Below, one piece after another: positions 42,796 to 50,872 of a DNA stretch of 54,339 bases. This stretch comes from HGM11525 sp036307445. Its GTDB lineage: Bacteria; Bacillota; Clostridia; UBA1381. The translations under genes were made by a program, and so were the position numbers. The stretch covers positions 1 through 54,339 of the forward strand of contig JAXJXP010000031.1 in NCBI GenBank assembly GCA_036307445.1, given 5' to 3'. Under the pieces are notes generated by a model. The model saw nothing but the letters and a program-made list of their open reading frames with translations, did no database searches and was not told where the DNA came from. Positions within the stretch are counted from its first letter, which is position 1, and each line of letters begins with the position of its first letter.

Positions 42796-43668
42796 TTACA
42801 AACCAAGCTGTTCCATTGCACTTAATATTATCTTTGCATTATCGGCAAAAAATTCATCAACCCTCTCCTCCGGTAGAGGATTTTTTCCGTGTCCCATCTC
42901 AACCGTAAAGCCACTTTTGCCAAATTCCTTAATAAACCAGTCCTTGCATCCACCAAAGGACGCACTTCCCTCAGGAGTTCTAACCGGATAACCGCTCGCT
43001 CTGCTAAGCCTTCGAGCAGCCTCTTTATCAGCCTCAGCTGCAAGTCCGTCAAAATCATAATAAATTTCACCACCCTGAGAATGAAATGCCATCAGCATAT
43101 CAAAATCCATACTTCTAACAAAATCACATATTGCCTTTGTTTCAGGCTCGCTTTCAGCATAAGGTCCGCTGTATTTTGTGGGACCGGGCTTTTTTTCCAC
43201 CACACTCCACCTTGCGTCATAGTTATGGTTTATGTCAACACCTTTTGCATTCGCCTGCCATACCTTATTAAAGCTATGTATTCCAACCATACTTATAAGA
43301 TGCCTGTGGTAACGGTTTGTGAGGTCAAGTCCGTTTACCGCAATGTCTACTCCGTCAGGATTGACCATCGGAACAACAAATAGCCTTACACTCTCTGTAA
43401 GTCTTTTTACATTATATCCTAACATATCCTCGCCATTTTGGACAGCACATATCAGCTCACGAAGAAATTGCATCAAAAAAGCTGAAGTAATATACTCAAG
43501 TCCATGATGAGCACCGTTTACAAATAGCTTTTTCTTGCCCCTTCCATATGTAATGCAGTATATTTTCTTTTCCATAACACTTTCGCCTATCGAAAACATT
43601 TCTGCATCGTCCGCTCTTTTTAAAAGCTCATCTATTTCACTCATACATCTGTTATAATCGTAACCCAT
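42796..43668 (-). CDS. M14 zinc carboxypeptidase
   Basis: 290 residues, no signal peptide. Zinc ligands are H55 and E58 in A-H-H-G-L-E and the later H of M-A-F-H-S-Q-G-G; substrate motifs N-H-N-Y-D-A-R-W and catalytic E257 in F-T-V-E-M-G-H-G complete the family pattern. It resembles gamma-D-glutamyl-diaminopimelate peptidases (MpaA/Endopeptidase I type) that recycle murein peptides. Start 43668 has GGGAGG ten bases upstream; a longer frame from 43698 would include that site. It has no partner gene; the V-ATPase promoter follows downstream. Confidence 0.9.
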   Translation of the reverse strand: MGYDYNRCMSEIDELLKRADDAEMFSIGESVMEKKIYCITYGRGKKKLFVNGAHHGLEYITSAFLMQFLRELICAVQNGEDMLGYNVKRLTESVRLFVVPMVNPDGVDIAVNGLDLTNRYHRHLISMVGIHSFNKVWQANAKGVDINHNYDARWSVVEKKPGPTKYSGPYAESEPETKAICDFVRSMDFDMLMAFHSQGGEIYYDFDGLAAEADKEAARRLSRASGYPVRTPEGSASFGGCKDWFIKEFGKSGFTVEMGHGKNPLPEERVDEFFADNAKIILSAMEQLGL

Positions 43669-44030
43669 TTTTCCTTTTCCTCCCTTTAGATTTCTCATAC
43701 AATTCTATGCCCGAAATTATTAAATATTCTTTAACTCAAAATTTCACATCATTTTCACTTATTTTACAAAACATTTACTATCCACATTTTCCACTCACTT
43801 ATCCACTTGAAAAGATGTCGAATTTGCTGATATTTACTACATTCCACAGGTTTTTCAACAGGGTGTGGAAAACTTTTTCCATATATTCCACTACCGACTT
43901 TCTTCCTTTTATTATGTATTTTGCCGATTTTTGCTTATTAACCTTGACAAAAGGGCTATTTAAGGATAAACTATATAATGTGTTATTATGAGAGTTTTAT
44001 AGCTTGCTATATTGAAAAGGAGAAGATAAA
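43669..44030. other. Intergenic region with DnaA-box-like 9-mers
   Basis: AT-rich. Between 43778 and 43872 it holds several matches to the DnaA box TTWTNCACA: CTATCCACA (43778-43786), TTTTCCACT (43787-43795), TTATCCACT (43799-43807) and, inverted, TGTGGAAAA (43864-43872). The glyQS promoter candidate lies at its right end. No gene is seen. Confidence 0.45.
43944..43979 (+). promoter_or_regulatory. Probable promoter of glyQS-purD
   Basis: A perfect TTGACA (43944-43949) is followed by TAAACT (43967-43972, 17-bp spacer) and by a perfect but too distant TATAAT (43974-43979). The leader to the ATG is about 50 bases or less. Confidence 0.6.
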
Positions 44031-45422
44031 ATGAAAAACACTGAAAAAACTATGGATAAAATTGTGGCTCTTTGCAAGGGCAGAGGCTATATATTCCCCG
44101 GAAGTGAAATCTACGGCGGACTTGCTAACACATGGGACTACGGCCCTCTCGGTGTTGAGTTTAAAAACAATGTTAAAAAGGCTTGGTGGAAGAAATTTGT
44201 TCAAGGCTCAAAGCTTAATGTCGGCGTTGATTGTGCTATTTTGATGAATCCGCAGACTTGGGTTGCATCAGGACACGTTGGCGGTTTTTCCGACCCTCTT
44301 ATGGACTGTAAGGAGTGTAAAGCGCGTCATCGTGCAGACAAGCTCATTGAAGACTATGCATTCCAGAATGGCGAAAGCATTACAGTTGACGGCTGGAGCA
44401 ACGAGAAGATGCTCGAGTACATCGATGAGCACAACATCTGCTGTCCCGAATGCGGAAAGCACAACTTTACAGATATCCGTCAGTTCAACCTTATGTTCAA
44501 AACATTTCAGGGTGTTACAGAGGACAGCTCATCAACAGTCTACCTTCGTCCTGAAACAGCTCAGGGTATCTTCGTAAACTTCAAGAGCGTTCAGCGTACA
44601 ACCCGTAAAAAGCTTCCGTTCGGTATCGGACAGATTGGTAAGTCCTTCAGAAACGAAATCACACCGGGTAACTTTACTTTCCGTACCCGTGAGTTTGAGC
44701 AGATGGAGCTTGAGTTCTTCTGCGAGCCGGGCAAGGATATGGAATGGTTCTATTACTGGAAGGATTTCTGTATGAACTGGCTTCTCTCTTTGGGTATCAA
44801 GGAGGAAAACTTACGTTTCAGAGACCACTCACCCGAGGAGCTTTCTCACTATTCAAATGCAACTACCGACATCGAGTTCGTATTCCCGTTTGGTTGGGGC
44901 GAGCTTTGGGGTATTGCTGACAGAACAGACTTTGACTTAAAGCAGCATCAGGATCATTCAGGCGAGAGTATGGAGTACATCGACCAGGTTACAAACGAGA
45001 GATATATCCCCTACTGTATCGAGCCGTCCTTGGGTGCAGACCGTGTAACTCTAGCATTCCTCGTTGAAGCTTATGACGAAGAAGAGGTTGGCGATGGTGA
45101 TACAAGAGTTGTAATGCATCTCCACCCCGCACTTGCTCCGGTAAAGGCTGCTGTTCTTCCTCTTTCAAAGAAGCTTTCTGAGGGTGCAGGAAAGGTTTAC
45201 GATATGCTTTGCGAAAAGTACAATATGGAATATGATGAAGCTGGTTCTATCGGTAAGCGTTATCGCCGGCAGGACGAAATCGGCACACCTATCTGTATCA
45301 CATATGACTTTGATTCTGAAACAGATGAGTCTGTAACAGTCAGAGACCGTGATACAATGGAGCAGCAGAGAATTAAAATCGCAGACCTTGATGCGTACAT
45401 CGCATCAAAATTGGAGTTTTAA
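44031..45422 (+). CDS. glyQS: Glycyl-tRNA synthetase (single-chain, homodimeric)
   Basis: 463 residues, exactly the length of the single-chain bacterial type. Class II motifs are present: Y-G-P-L-G-V-E near motif 1, R-P-E-T-A-Q-G with F-R-N-E for motif 2 and E-P-S-L-G-A-D-R for motif 3. Two Cys pairs (C-K-E-C and C-C-P-E-C) form the zinc insertion. It charges tRNA-Gly in the cytoplasm. AAAAGGAG precedes the ATG. purD follows after 16 bases; the link may be that both use glycine. Confidence 0.98.
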   Translation: MKNTEKTMDKIVALCKGRGYIFPGSEIYGGLANTWDYGPLGVEFKNNVKKAWWKKFVQGSKLNVGVDCAILMNPQTWVASGHVGGFSDPLMDCKECKARHRADKLIEDYAFQNGESITVDGWSNEKMLEYIDEHNICCPECGKHNFTDIRQFNLMFKTFQGVTEDSSSTVYLRPETAQGIFVNFKSVQRTTRKKLPFGIGQIGKSFRNEITPGNFTFRTREFEQMELEFFCEPGKDMEWFYYWKDFCMNWLLSLGIKEENLRFRDHSPEELSHYSNATTDIEFVFPFGWGELWGIADRTDFDLKQHQDHSGESMEYIDQVTNERYIPYCIEPSLGADRVTLAFLVEAYDEEEVGDGDTRVVMHLHPALAPVKAAVLPLSKKLSEGAGKVYDMLCEKYNMEYDEAGSIGKRYRRQDEIGTPICITYDFDSETDESVTVRDRDTMEQQRIKIADLDAYIASKLEF

Positions 45423-45438
45423 TCCACGGAGGTAAATT

Positions 45439-46704
45439 ATGAAGGTTTTAGTTGTAGGCGGCGGCGGAAGAGAGCATACTATTGTATGGAAAATTGCTAT
45501 GTCCCCTAAGGTAGACAAAATATATTGTGCACCCGGAAACGGCGGTATTGCAGAGCTTGCCGAGTGCGTACCCATCAAAGCAACTGACATCGACGGAGTA
45601 GTTAAGTTTGCAAAGGAAAATAAAATTGACCTCGTTATGGTTGCACCTGATGACCCTCTTGTAATGGGTATGGTTGATGCCCTTGAAAAAGAGGGAATCC
45701 GAGCTTTCGGACCGAGAGCAAATGCTGCAATTATTGAAGGCAGCAAGGTTTTCTCAAAAGAGCTTATGAGAAAATACAATATACCAACTGCAGGCTATGA
45801 AGTCTTTAATAACCCGCAAGATGCACTCGAATACATCCAAAGCGGCAGCTTCCCAACAGTTATCAAAGCTGAGGGCTTAGCTCTTGGCAAGGGTGTTATA
45901 ATCGCAAAAGACTTGGCCGAGGCAGAGGCAGGTATTCACGATATTATGGAGGATAAGGTGTTCGGCGAAAGCGGAAACCGTGTTGTAATCGAGGAGTTCC
46001 TAACAGGCCCGGAGGTTTCGGTTCTTGCTTTTTGCGACGGAAAAACTGTTGTTCCTATGGTATCAGCTCAGGACCACAAGAGAGCCTACGACAATGATGA
46101 AGGTCTTAACACAGGCGGTATGGGTACATTCTCACCCAGCAGACTTTATGACAAATCTAAGGCTGACGAGTGTATGGAAAATATCTTCCTCCCCACCGTT
46201 AAGGCAATGGCTGCCGAGGGCAGACCTTTTAAGGGTGTTTTGTACTTTGGTCTTATGATGACCGAAAAGGGTGTTAAGGTTATAGAATACAATGCACGCT
46301 TTGGCGACCCCGAAACTCAGGTTGTTCTCCCAAGACTCAAAACAGACCTTGTGGAAATAATGGAAGCAGTTATTGACGAAAGACTTGATCAAATCAATAT
46401 TGAATGGGAAGATAACGCCGCTGTATGTGTTGTTATGGCATCAGGCGGGTATCCCGTAAAATACAAATCAGGCTACGAAATAACAGGACTTGACAAGGTG
46501 GCTGAACATAACGATTTAACAGTATTCCACGCAGGCACTAAGCTTGACGGAGATACTCTTGTTACCGCAGGTGGCAGAGTTCTTGGTATCACTGCAGTCG
46601 GCAAGGATCTAGATGCAGCAATTAAGCGTGCATATGAGGGTGTAGATATGGTAAGCTTTACCGACTGTCATTTTCGTAAGGATATTGGTATAAAAAAATA
46701 CTAA
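45439..46704 (+). CDS. purD: Phosphoribosylamine-glycine ligase
   Basis: 421 residues. It begins M-K-V-L-V-V-G-G-G-G-R-E-H and has the ATP-grasp landmarks K-A-E-G-L-A-L-G-K-G-V, E-E-F-L-T-G-P-E and E-Y-N-A-R-F-G-D-P-E-T-Q. It joins glycine to phosphoribosylamine in step two of purine synthesis. GGAGG lies before the ATG. It is not with other pur genes, but forms a two-gene operon with glyQS that ends at a terminator. Confidence 0.98.
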   Translation: MKVLVVGGGGREHTIVWKIAMSPKVDKIYCAPGNGGIAELAECVPIKATDIDGVVKFAKENKIDLVMVAPDDPLVMGMVDALEKEGIRAFGPRANAAIIEGSKVFSKELMRKYNIPTAGYEVFNNPQDALEYIQSGSFPTVIKAEGLALGKGVIIAKDLAEAEAGIHDIMEDKVFGESGNRVVIEEFLTGPEVSVLAFCDGKTVVPMVSAQDHKRAYDNDEGLNTGGMGTFSPSRLYDKSKADECMENIFLPTVKAMAAEGRPFKGVLYFGLMMTEKGVKVIEYNARFGDPETQVVLPRLKTDLVEIMEAVIDERLDQINIEWEDNAAVCVVMASGGYPVKYKSGYEITGLDKVAEHNDLTVFHAGTKLDGDTLVTAGGRVLGITAVGKDLDAAIKRAYEGVDMVSFTDCHFRKDIGIKKY

Positions 46705-46714
46705 AATTATACAT

Positions 46715-46742
46715 AAGCGAATGCCACGAGCATTCGCTTTGT
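46715..46742 (+). terminator. Intrinsic terminator after purD
   Basis: A perfect 10-bp stem (AAGCGAATGC at 46715-46724, GCATTCGCTT at 46730-46739) has a 5-nt loop and a short T tail. Confidence 0.8.
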
Positions 46743-46775
46743 AACTCTTTAGTATACAAGAAAGGAGCATTAGGG

Positions 46776-47210
46776 ATGACAAGAAGCAGAGTATTCGCTT
46801 TTCTTGCCGCGTTGGTAACGGTGTTTATATTTGCAGCATCTTCCCAAAATGGCGAGCAATCGTCAGGTTTGAGCAGTGGTCTGCTTGATATCCTTATGTC
46901 CATTCTCGGTAAAACAGGCATCACTTTAACACATCTCTTTATCAGAAAAACAGCTCACTTTGCTGAATTTTTTATGCAGAGCTTATTTTTATCTCTTTCT
47001 GCCCACTATTCAGCAAAGGGCATTAAACATTATATTACAAGCATTGCCTTTGCAGGATTGTTAACCGCCTGTATGGACGAATTTTCTCAATATTTTTCAC
47101 TTGGCAGAAGTGCTCAGGTGAGTGATGTGTTAATAGATTTTAGCGGTACGGTTTTTGCACTGATTTTGATTTTAGCAATCGTAGGATTATCAAAACGGAG
47201 GGCTCAGTAA
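46776..47210 (+). CDS. VanZ-like membrane protein
   Basis: 144 residues, four membrane segments. The family signature is clear: F-I-R-K-T-A-H-F-A-E-F-F, D-E-F-S-Q and R-S-A-Q-V-S-D-V-L-I-D-F-S-G-T. VanZ proteins affect teicoplanin resistance in some transposons, but most chromosomal members have unknown roles in the cell envelope. AAAGGAG precedes the ATG. Its stop overlaps the cls start (TAATG), so the two are translated together, which ties it to membrane lipid metabolism. Confidence 0.9.
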   Translation: MTRSRVFAFLAALVTVFIFAASSQNGEQSSGLSSGLLDILMSILGKTGITLTHLFIRKTAHFAEFFMQSLFLSLSAHYSAKGIKHYITSIAFAGLLTACMDEFSQYFSLGRSAQVSDVLIDFSGTVFALILILAIVGLSKRRAQ

Positions 47211-48646
47211 TGTCTGGCTTAGCAAATATAATTGATATTTCATACCTGATTAACTTTATTTTGATTATAGTAGTGGTCTTTTTCCAACGCAAAGACCCGA
47301 TAGTAAGTCTGACGTGGGTTTTGTTCTTTATTGCATTCCCTATTGGCGGTCTTATTATCTTCCTTGTATTCGGTCTTGGAGTCAAGCGTAGGACAAGCGG
47401 TATTTACCACGAAAAGCATATCCACGGCGATGAGCTCACAAAAAGACTCTATGAGCAGCTGGATTTTCTGGATACTGCCGAAACAAAAGACATTCCCGGT
47501 CTTGACCTCATTCGTTATTTCTGCAAATATCATTGTCTTTTCACAGATAACAACAGTGCAGATATTTTTACAAATGCAGAGGATAAATATACCCGTCTTC
47601 TTGAGGATATAGAAAATGCCGAAGAGTCAATAAATATGCTCTATTTCATAGTCCGCAATGACGAAATCGGCAACAAGATAATGGATGCACTTATAAAGAA
47701 AGCAAATTCAGGTGTTACGGTACGTCTTGTGTACGATTCCTTCGGTTGCTTCTTTACTCCCAAGAAGAAGTTTTTAAGAAGACTTAATAACACAAAATGC
47801 GGCAGAGCGGTAAGCTTTTATCCTGTCAGCATCTTTACACTTTCTAAGATAAACCACCGCAATCACCGAAAAATCGTTGTTATCGACAAAAAAATTGCTT
47901 ACCTTGGCGGAATGAATATTGGCGATGAATATATGGGCAAGAAGAAACCTACACCCTGGCGCGATACGCACATCCGTCTGACCGGTGATTCTGTCAAGCT
48001 CGTCTACAAGCAGTTTTGTCTTGATTGGGACTTCTCTGCAAGAGATAACCTTTCCGAAACACTTAATGACATACAATTAGAAACAGCGGATACAGAGCAC
48101 AAACTGCCTATCCAGATAGTTTCATCAGGCCCCGACTCTGCTGCCGAAGAAATCAGAAACGGGCTTATCAAGATGCTCTATTCCGCAAGGCACTATGCTT
48201 ATATACAGTCCCCCTACTTTATTCCCGACCAGCCATTCAGAAACGCTCTAATAAATGCCGCAGACTCAGGAGTTGACGTAAGGCTTATGATTCCCGGTGT
48301 GCCTGACAAGAGCTATGTATATTATTCCAGTCTTTCCTATCTTGAGGAAATGCTCCGTGCAGGTATAAAGGTTTATCTATACGAGGGCTTTATACACTCA
48401 AAAACAGCCGTTGTGGATGATAAAATAGCAACAATAGGCACTACGAATATAGATATCAGAAGCTTTCAGCTTCACTTTGAAATAAACGCATTTTTCTACG
48501 ATAAAGACTTTTCAGTAAAATGCAGGGAAATATTCGAAGATGATATTAAAACCTCCTCCGAGCTTAATATAGCCGCCTACGAAAAGCGTTCGCTTAAAAC
48601 CCGAATAAAAGAGGGCTTTTTTCGCCTCTTTTCACCGATTATGTAA
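47210..48646 (+). CDS. cls: Cardiolipin synthase
   Basis: 478 residues. Two N-terminal membrane segments are followed by two phospholipase D catalytic motifs, H219-R-K-I-V-V-I-D and H396-S-K-T-A-V-V-D, each with the G-x-x-N/T segment after it. It condenses two phosphatidylglycerol molecules to cardiolipin at the membrane. The length is standard. It is translationally coupled to the VanZ-like gene. Confidence 0.96.
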   Translation: MSGLANIIDISYLINFILIIVVVFFQRKDPIVSLTWVLFFIAFPIGGLIIFLVFGLGVKRRTSGIYHEKHIHGDELTKRLYEQLDFLDTAETKDIPGLDLIRYFCKYHCLFTDNNSADIFTNAEDKYTRLLEDIENAEESINMLYFIVRNDEIGNKIMDALIKKANSGVTVRLVYDSFGCFFTPKKKFLRRLNNTKCGRAVSFYPVSIFTLSKINHRNHRKIVVIDKKIAYLGGMNIGDEYMGKKKPTPWRDTHIRLTGDSVKLVYKQFCLDWDFSARDNLSETLNDIQLETADTEHKLPIQIVSSGPDSAAEEIRNGLIKMLYSARHYAYIQSPYFIPDQPFRNALINAADSGVDVRLMIPGVPDKSYVYYSSLSYLEEMLRAGIKVYLYEGFIHSKTAVVDDKIATIGTTNIDIRSFQLHFEINAFFYDKDFSVKCREIFEDDIKTSSELNIAAYEKRSLKTRIKEGFFRLFSPIM

Positions 48647-48720
48647 TAATTGTGCTAAATCAATATAAAGAGCGATATACTTTTATATGACATATATTTC
48701 AACAAGGAGAGATAACATAA

Positions 48721-50424
48721 ATGAACCAATTTATTCAGTTTGTTACTAATATAAATGACAAATTAAACAGCATAGTATGGGGTATCCCCCTGATAGTTCT
48801 GATACTTGCTACCGGTATTTTTATGTGCGTAAGAACAAGGTTTTTTCATATAACCAAAGCAAAGCACATTATGCAAAATACCTTCCTTGCAATTTTTAAT
48901 AAAAAGGACGTAACCGCCTCAAAGGAGAAAGCAGCCATATCACAGTTTCAGGCGTTTACCACAGCACTGGCAGCGACCATAGGCACAGGAAATATTGCCG
49001 GCGTTGCTACCGCCATTGCAATCGGCGGTGCAGGTGCGGTGTTCTGGATGTGGGTTTCCGCATTTTTCGGTATGATGACTGCTTATTCCGAGAACGTTCT
49101 CGGCATCTTCTACCGTCGAAAAAACAAGGACGGCGAATGGTCAGGCGGTGCTATGTATTACCTCAAGGACGGGCTTAACAACAAGTTAGGAAGCATCTTG
49201 GCCGTTCTCTTTGCACTATTTTGTGTCGTAGCATCCTTTGGTATCGGAAATATGACTCAGGTCAATTCCATTTCCACAGCTCTTTATGACTCCTTCAACC
49301 TGCCCTCAGCAATAACAGGGATTGTGATTGCCGTTATAACAGCGCTGGTTATCTTAGGCGGCATCAAAAGAATAGGCAAGGTTACTGAGGTATTAGTTCC
49401 ATTTATGGCTCTTGCGTACATTATTGGCGCAATTATAATTGTTATAATGAATATCGGTAATGTACCGTCTGTTTTTGCCAGTATCTTCAAAGGCGCTTTT
49501 GGCTTTAAGGCTGCTGCCGGCGGTATAGTTGGTGCAGCAGTAAAGCAGGCAATTACAATGGGCTTTAAGCGCGGTATTTTCTCAAATGAAGCAGGTCTTG
49601 GCTCTTCGGTTATGGCAAATTCAGCCTCCGATGTGAAAGAACCTGTAGTACAGGGAATGTGGGGTGTATTTGAGGTTTTTGCAGATACAATCGTTGTTTG
49701 CACACTGACCGCACTTGTTATTCTTTCGTCAGGTGTTGTAAAGCCTTTTAACCCAATAACCGATAATGTCGGCGTGGTAACAGTTACAGATGCAGAGCTT
49801 AATAAAGTTAATCTGTACGAACAGAATATCGAAAAGGCTGAATATTCAGATGAGCTTTTAGCCTCTATTAATCCCGAAACACAACTGATTGTTGCCTTGG
49901 ACGAGAATGATAAGCTTATGGGTGTTCTTAATACAGATACCGATTCAATAATTGCACTCGACAATAAAACGGATAGCGAAACATATGGTATGCAGCTTGA
50001 GGGAGTGCCGTTTGTAAGTACTGCATTTTCACACGGGCTCGGTTCATTTGCAGGAGGTTTTGTTTCTATTGCTGTAACGCTATTTGCTTTTTCAACCATA
50101 ATAGGCTGGTCATTCTACGGTACAAAAGCCTGCGAATTTCTGTTTGGCAGAAAATCAACAGTAGTTTATAAGATGCTTTTCATCGTTGCAACTTTGGCAG
50201 GAGCAACGCTGAGCCTCGACCTTGTTTGGGGCATCGCTGATACATTAAACGGTCTGATGGCAATACCAAACCTGATTGGTGTTCTGACCCTTTCCGGCAC
50301 GGTTGTTGCAATAACCAAAAACTACAAAAAACGAAAATTTGACGGTGATGATTCAATTCAACCAATGCTTTCAATACACCCTGATATTCAGGCAGAGCAG
50401 GAATGGAAATTAGAACGAGAATAA
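48721..50424 (+). CDS. Sodium:alanine symporter (AGCS family) with a loop insertion
   Basis: 567 residues against about 450-480 for the family. Family motifs include G-T-G-N-I-A-G-V-A-T-A-I, G-G-A-M-Y-Y-L and K-R-G-I-F-S-N-E-A-G-L-G-S. The extra length is a hydrophilic stretch at about 340-427 (rich in D/E/N/T, for example Q-L-I-V-A-L-D-E-N-D-K) in a loop between two late membrane segments; the family normally has only a short loop there. AAGGAGAG lies nine bases before the ATG, and a strong terminator follows. It imports alanine or glycine with sodium, which fits the sodium-type V-ATPase of the window. Confidence 0.93.
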   Translation: MNQFIQFVTNINDKLNSIVWGIPLIVLILATGIFMCVRTRFFHITKAKHIMQNTFLAIFNKKDVTASKEKAAISQFQAFTTALAATIGTGNIAGVATAIAIGGAGAVFWMWVSAFFGMMTAYSENVLGIFYRRKNKDGEWSGGAMYYLKDGLNNKLGSILAVLFALFCVVASFGIGNMTQVNSISTALYDSFNLPSAITGIVIAVITALVILGGIKRIGKVTEVLVPFMALAYIIGAIIIVIMNIGNVPSVFASIFKGAFGFKAAAGGIVGAAVKQAITMGFKRGIFSNEAGLGSSVMANSASDVKEPVVQGMWGVFEVFADTIVVCTLTALVILSSGVVKPFNPITDNVGVVTVTDAELNKVNLYEQNIEKAEYSDELLASINPETQLIVALDENDKLMGVLNTDTDSIIALDNKTDSETYGMQLEGVPFVSTAFSHGLGSFAGGFVSIAVTLFAFSTIIGWSFYGTKACEFLFGRKSTVVYKMLFIVATLAGATLSLDLVWGIADTLNGLMAIPNLIGVLTLSGTVVAITKNYKKRKFDGDDSIQPMLSIHPDIQAEQEWKLERE

Positions 50425-50439
50425 AAATTCGAAAATAGC

Positions 50440-50476
50440 AAAAGACGGTATTGCATACACAATACCGTCTTTTTAT
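50440..50476 (+). terminator. Intrinsic terminator after the symporter gene
   Basis: A perfect 14-bp stem (50440-50453 with 50460-50473) with a 6-nt loop, ending in a T run. The A run on the other side lets it also serve the minus-strand genes that end at 50500. Confidence 0.92.
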
Positions 50477-50499
50477 ATAAGTTATGTTAAGAACTAAAA

Positions 50500-50685
50500 T
50501 TAAATATCTTGCATAATCTGCTTATAAAACCCGAACGAGCCTTTTCTTTTTTTGAGCTTCTTATAAAACGCACACTTCTTGCCTTTATAGCAAAGAATAT
50601 ACGGACATGTGAGGGAATGCTCGTCCTGCTTATATGTTGCCATACCAACGCTGCACGATTGACACAAGCCACTCCTTCTTAACAT
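50500..50685 (-). CDS. Small Cys-rich protein
   Basis: 61 residues from ATG 50685: M-L-R-R-S-G-L-C-Q-S-C-S, later L-T-C-P-Y-I-L-C-Y-K-G-K-K-C-A-F-Y-K, then a basic tail. The five cysteines (C-x2-C ... C-x4-C-x5-C) suggest a small zinc-binding fold. The ATG lies seven bases after the stop of the 59-residue gene with only a weak AAGAAG; an in-frame TTG at 50667 has AAGGAG four bases upstream. A longer frame from 50826 would overlap the upstream gene fully and is not favoured. No function can be given. Confidence 0.55.
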   Translation of the reverse strand: MLRRSGLCQSCSVGMATYKQDEHSLTCPYILCYKGKKCAFYKKLKKRKGSFGFYKQIMQDI

Positions 50686-50692
50686 TAACTTC

Positions 50693-50872
50693 TTAAAAAG
50701 CAACTTCAACTTTCGCCGCATACGGAACATTGTAACCAACAATTTCTCCGGGAACATTTCCTCCATTTTCAGTACTCCCTGGACCGTTGTCTGTCCAACC
50801 TGTAGACTCTGTAAGAATGTTCTCACTTATAAAATTAACTATTTTGATTTCTGGTTTAATATAATGTCTCAT
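50693..50872 (-). CDS. 59-residue peptide coupled to the large beta-helix protein
   Basis: The ATG overlaps the stop of the 1083-residue gene (TAATG), and GGAG lies nine to ten bases upstream inside that gene. The peptide begins M-R-H-Y-I-K-P-E-I-K-I-V-N-F and continues E-N-I-L-T-E-S-T-G, then a Gly/Asn/Pro-rich stretch and a V-E-V-A-F end. Short proteins with a Y-x-K-P-E-I-x-V start and a small-residue tail are common, unassigned gut-bacterial peptides in my recollection; a precursor or secreted-signal role is only a guess. It has no signal peptide or cysteine. Confidence 0.65.
   Translation of the reverse strand: MRHYIKPEIKIVNFISENILTESTGWTDNGPGSTENGGNVPGEIVGYNVPYAAKVEVAF

Noticed and set aside
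43778..43872. Replication origin
   Set aside because: DnaA-box-like sites are present but there is no dnaA, dnaN or unwinding element nearby, and the neighbours are ordinary housekeeping genes.
43980..44030. T-box riboswitch ahead of glyQS
   Set aside because: The distance from the likely promoter to the ATG is about 50 bases, far too short for a T-box leader, and no specifier stem or antiterminator hairpin is visible.
49284..50099. 271-codon open frame on the minus strand
   Set aside because: It is antisense to the symporter gene, which has clear family motifs; the long frame reflects codon bias of the real gene.
50686..50826. 108-residue version of the Cys-rich protein
   Set aside because: The extension overlaps almost the whole 59-residue coupled gene in another frame and has no ribosome site.
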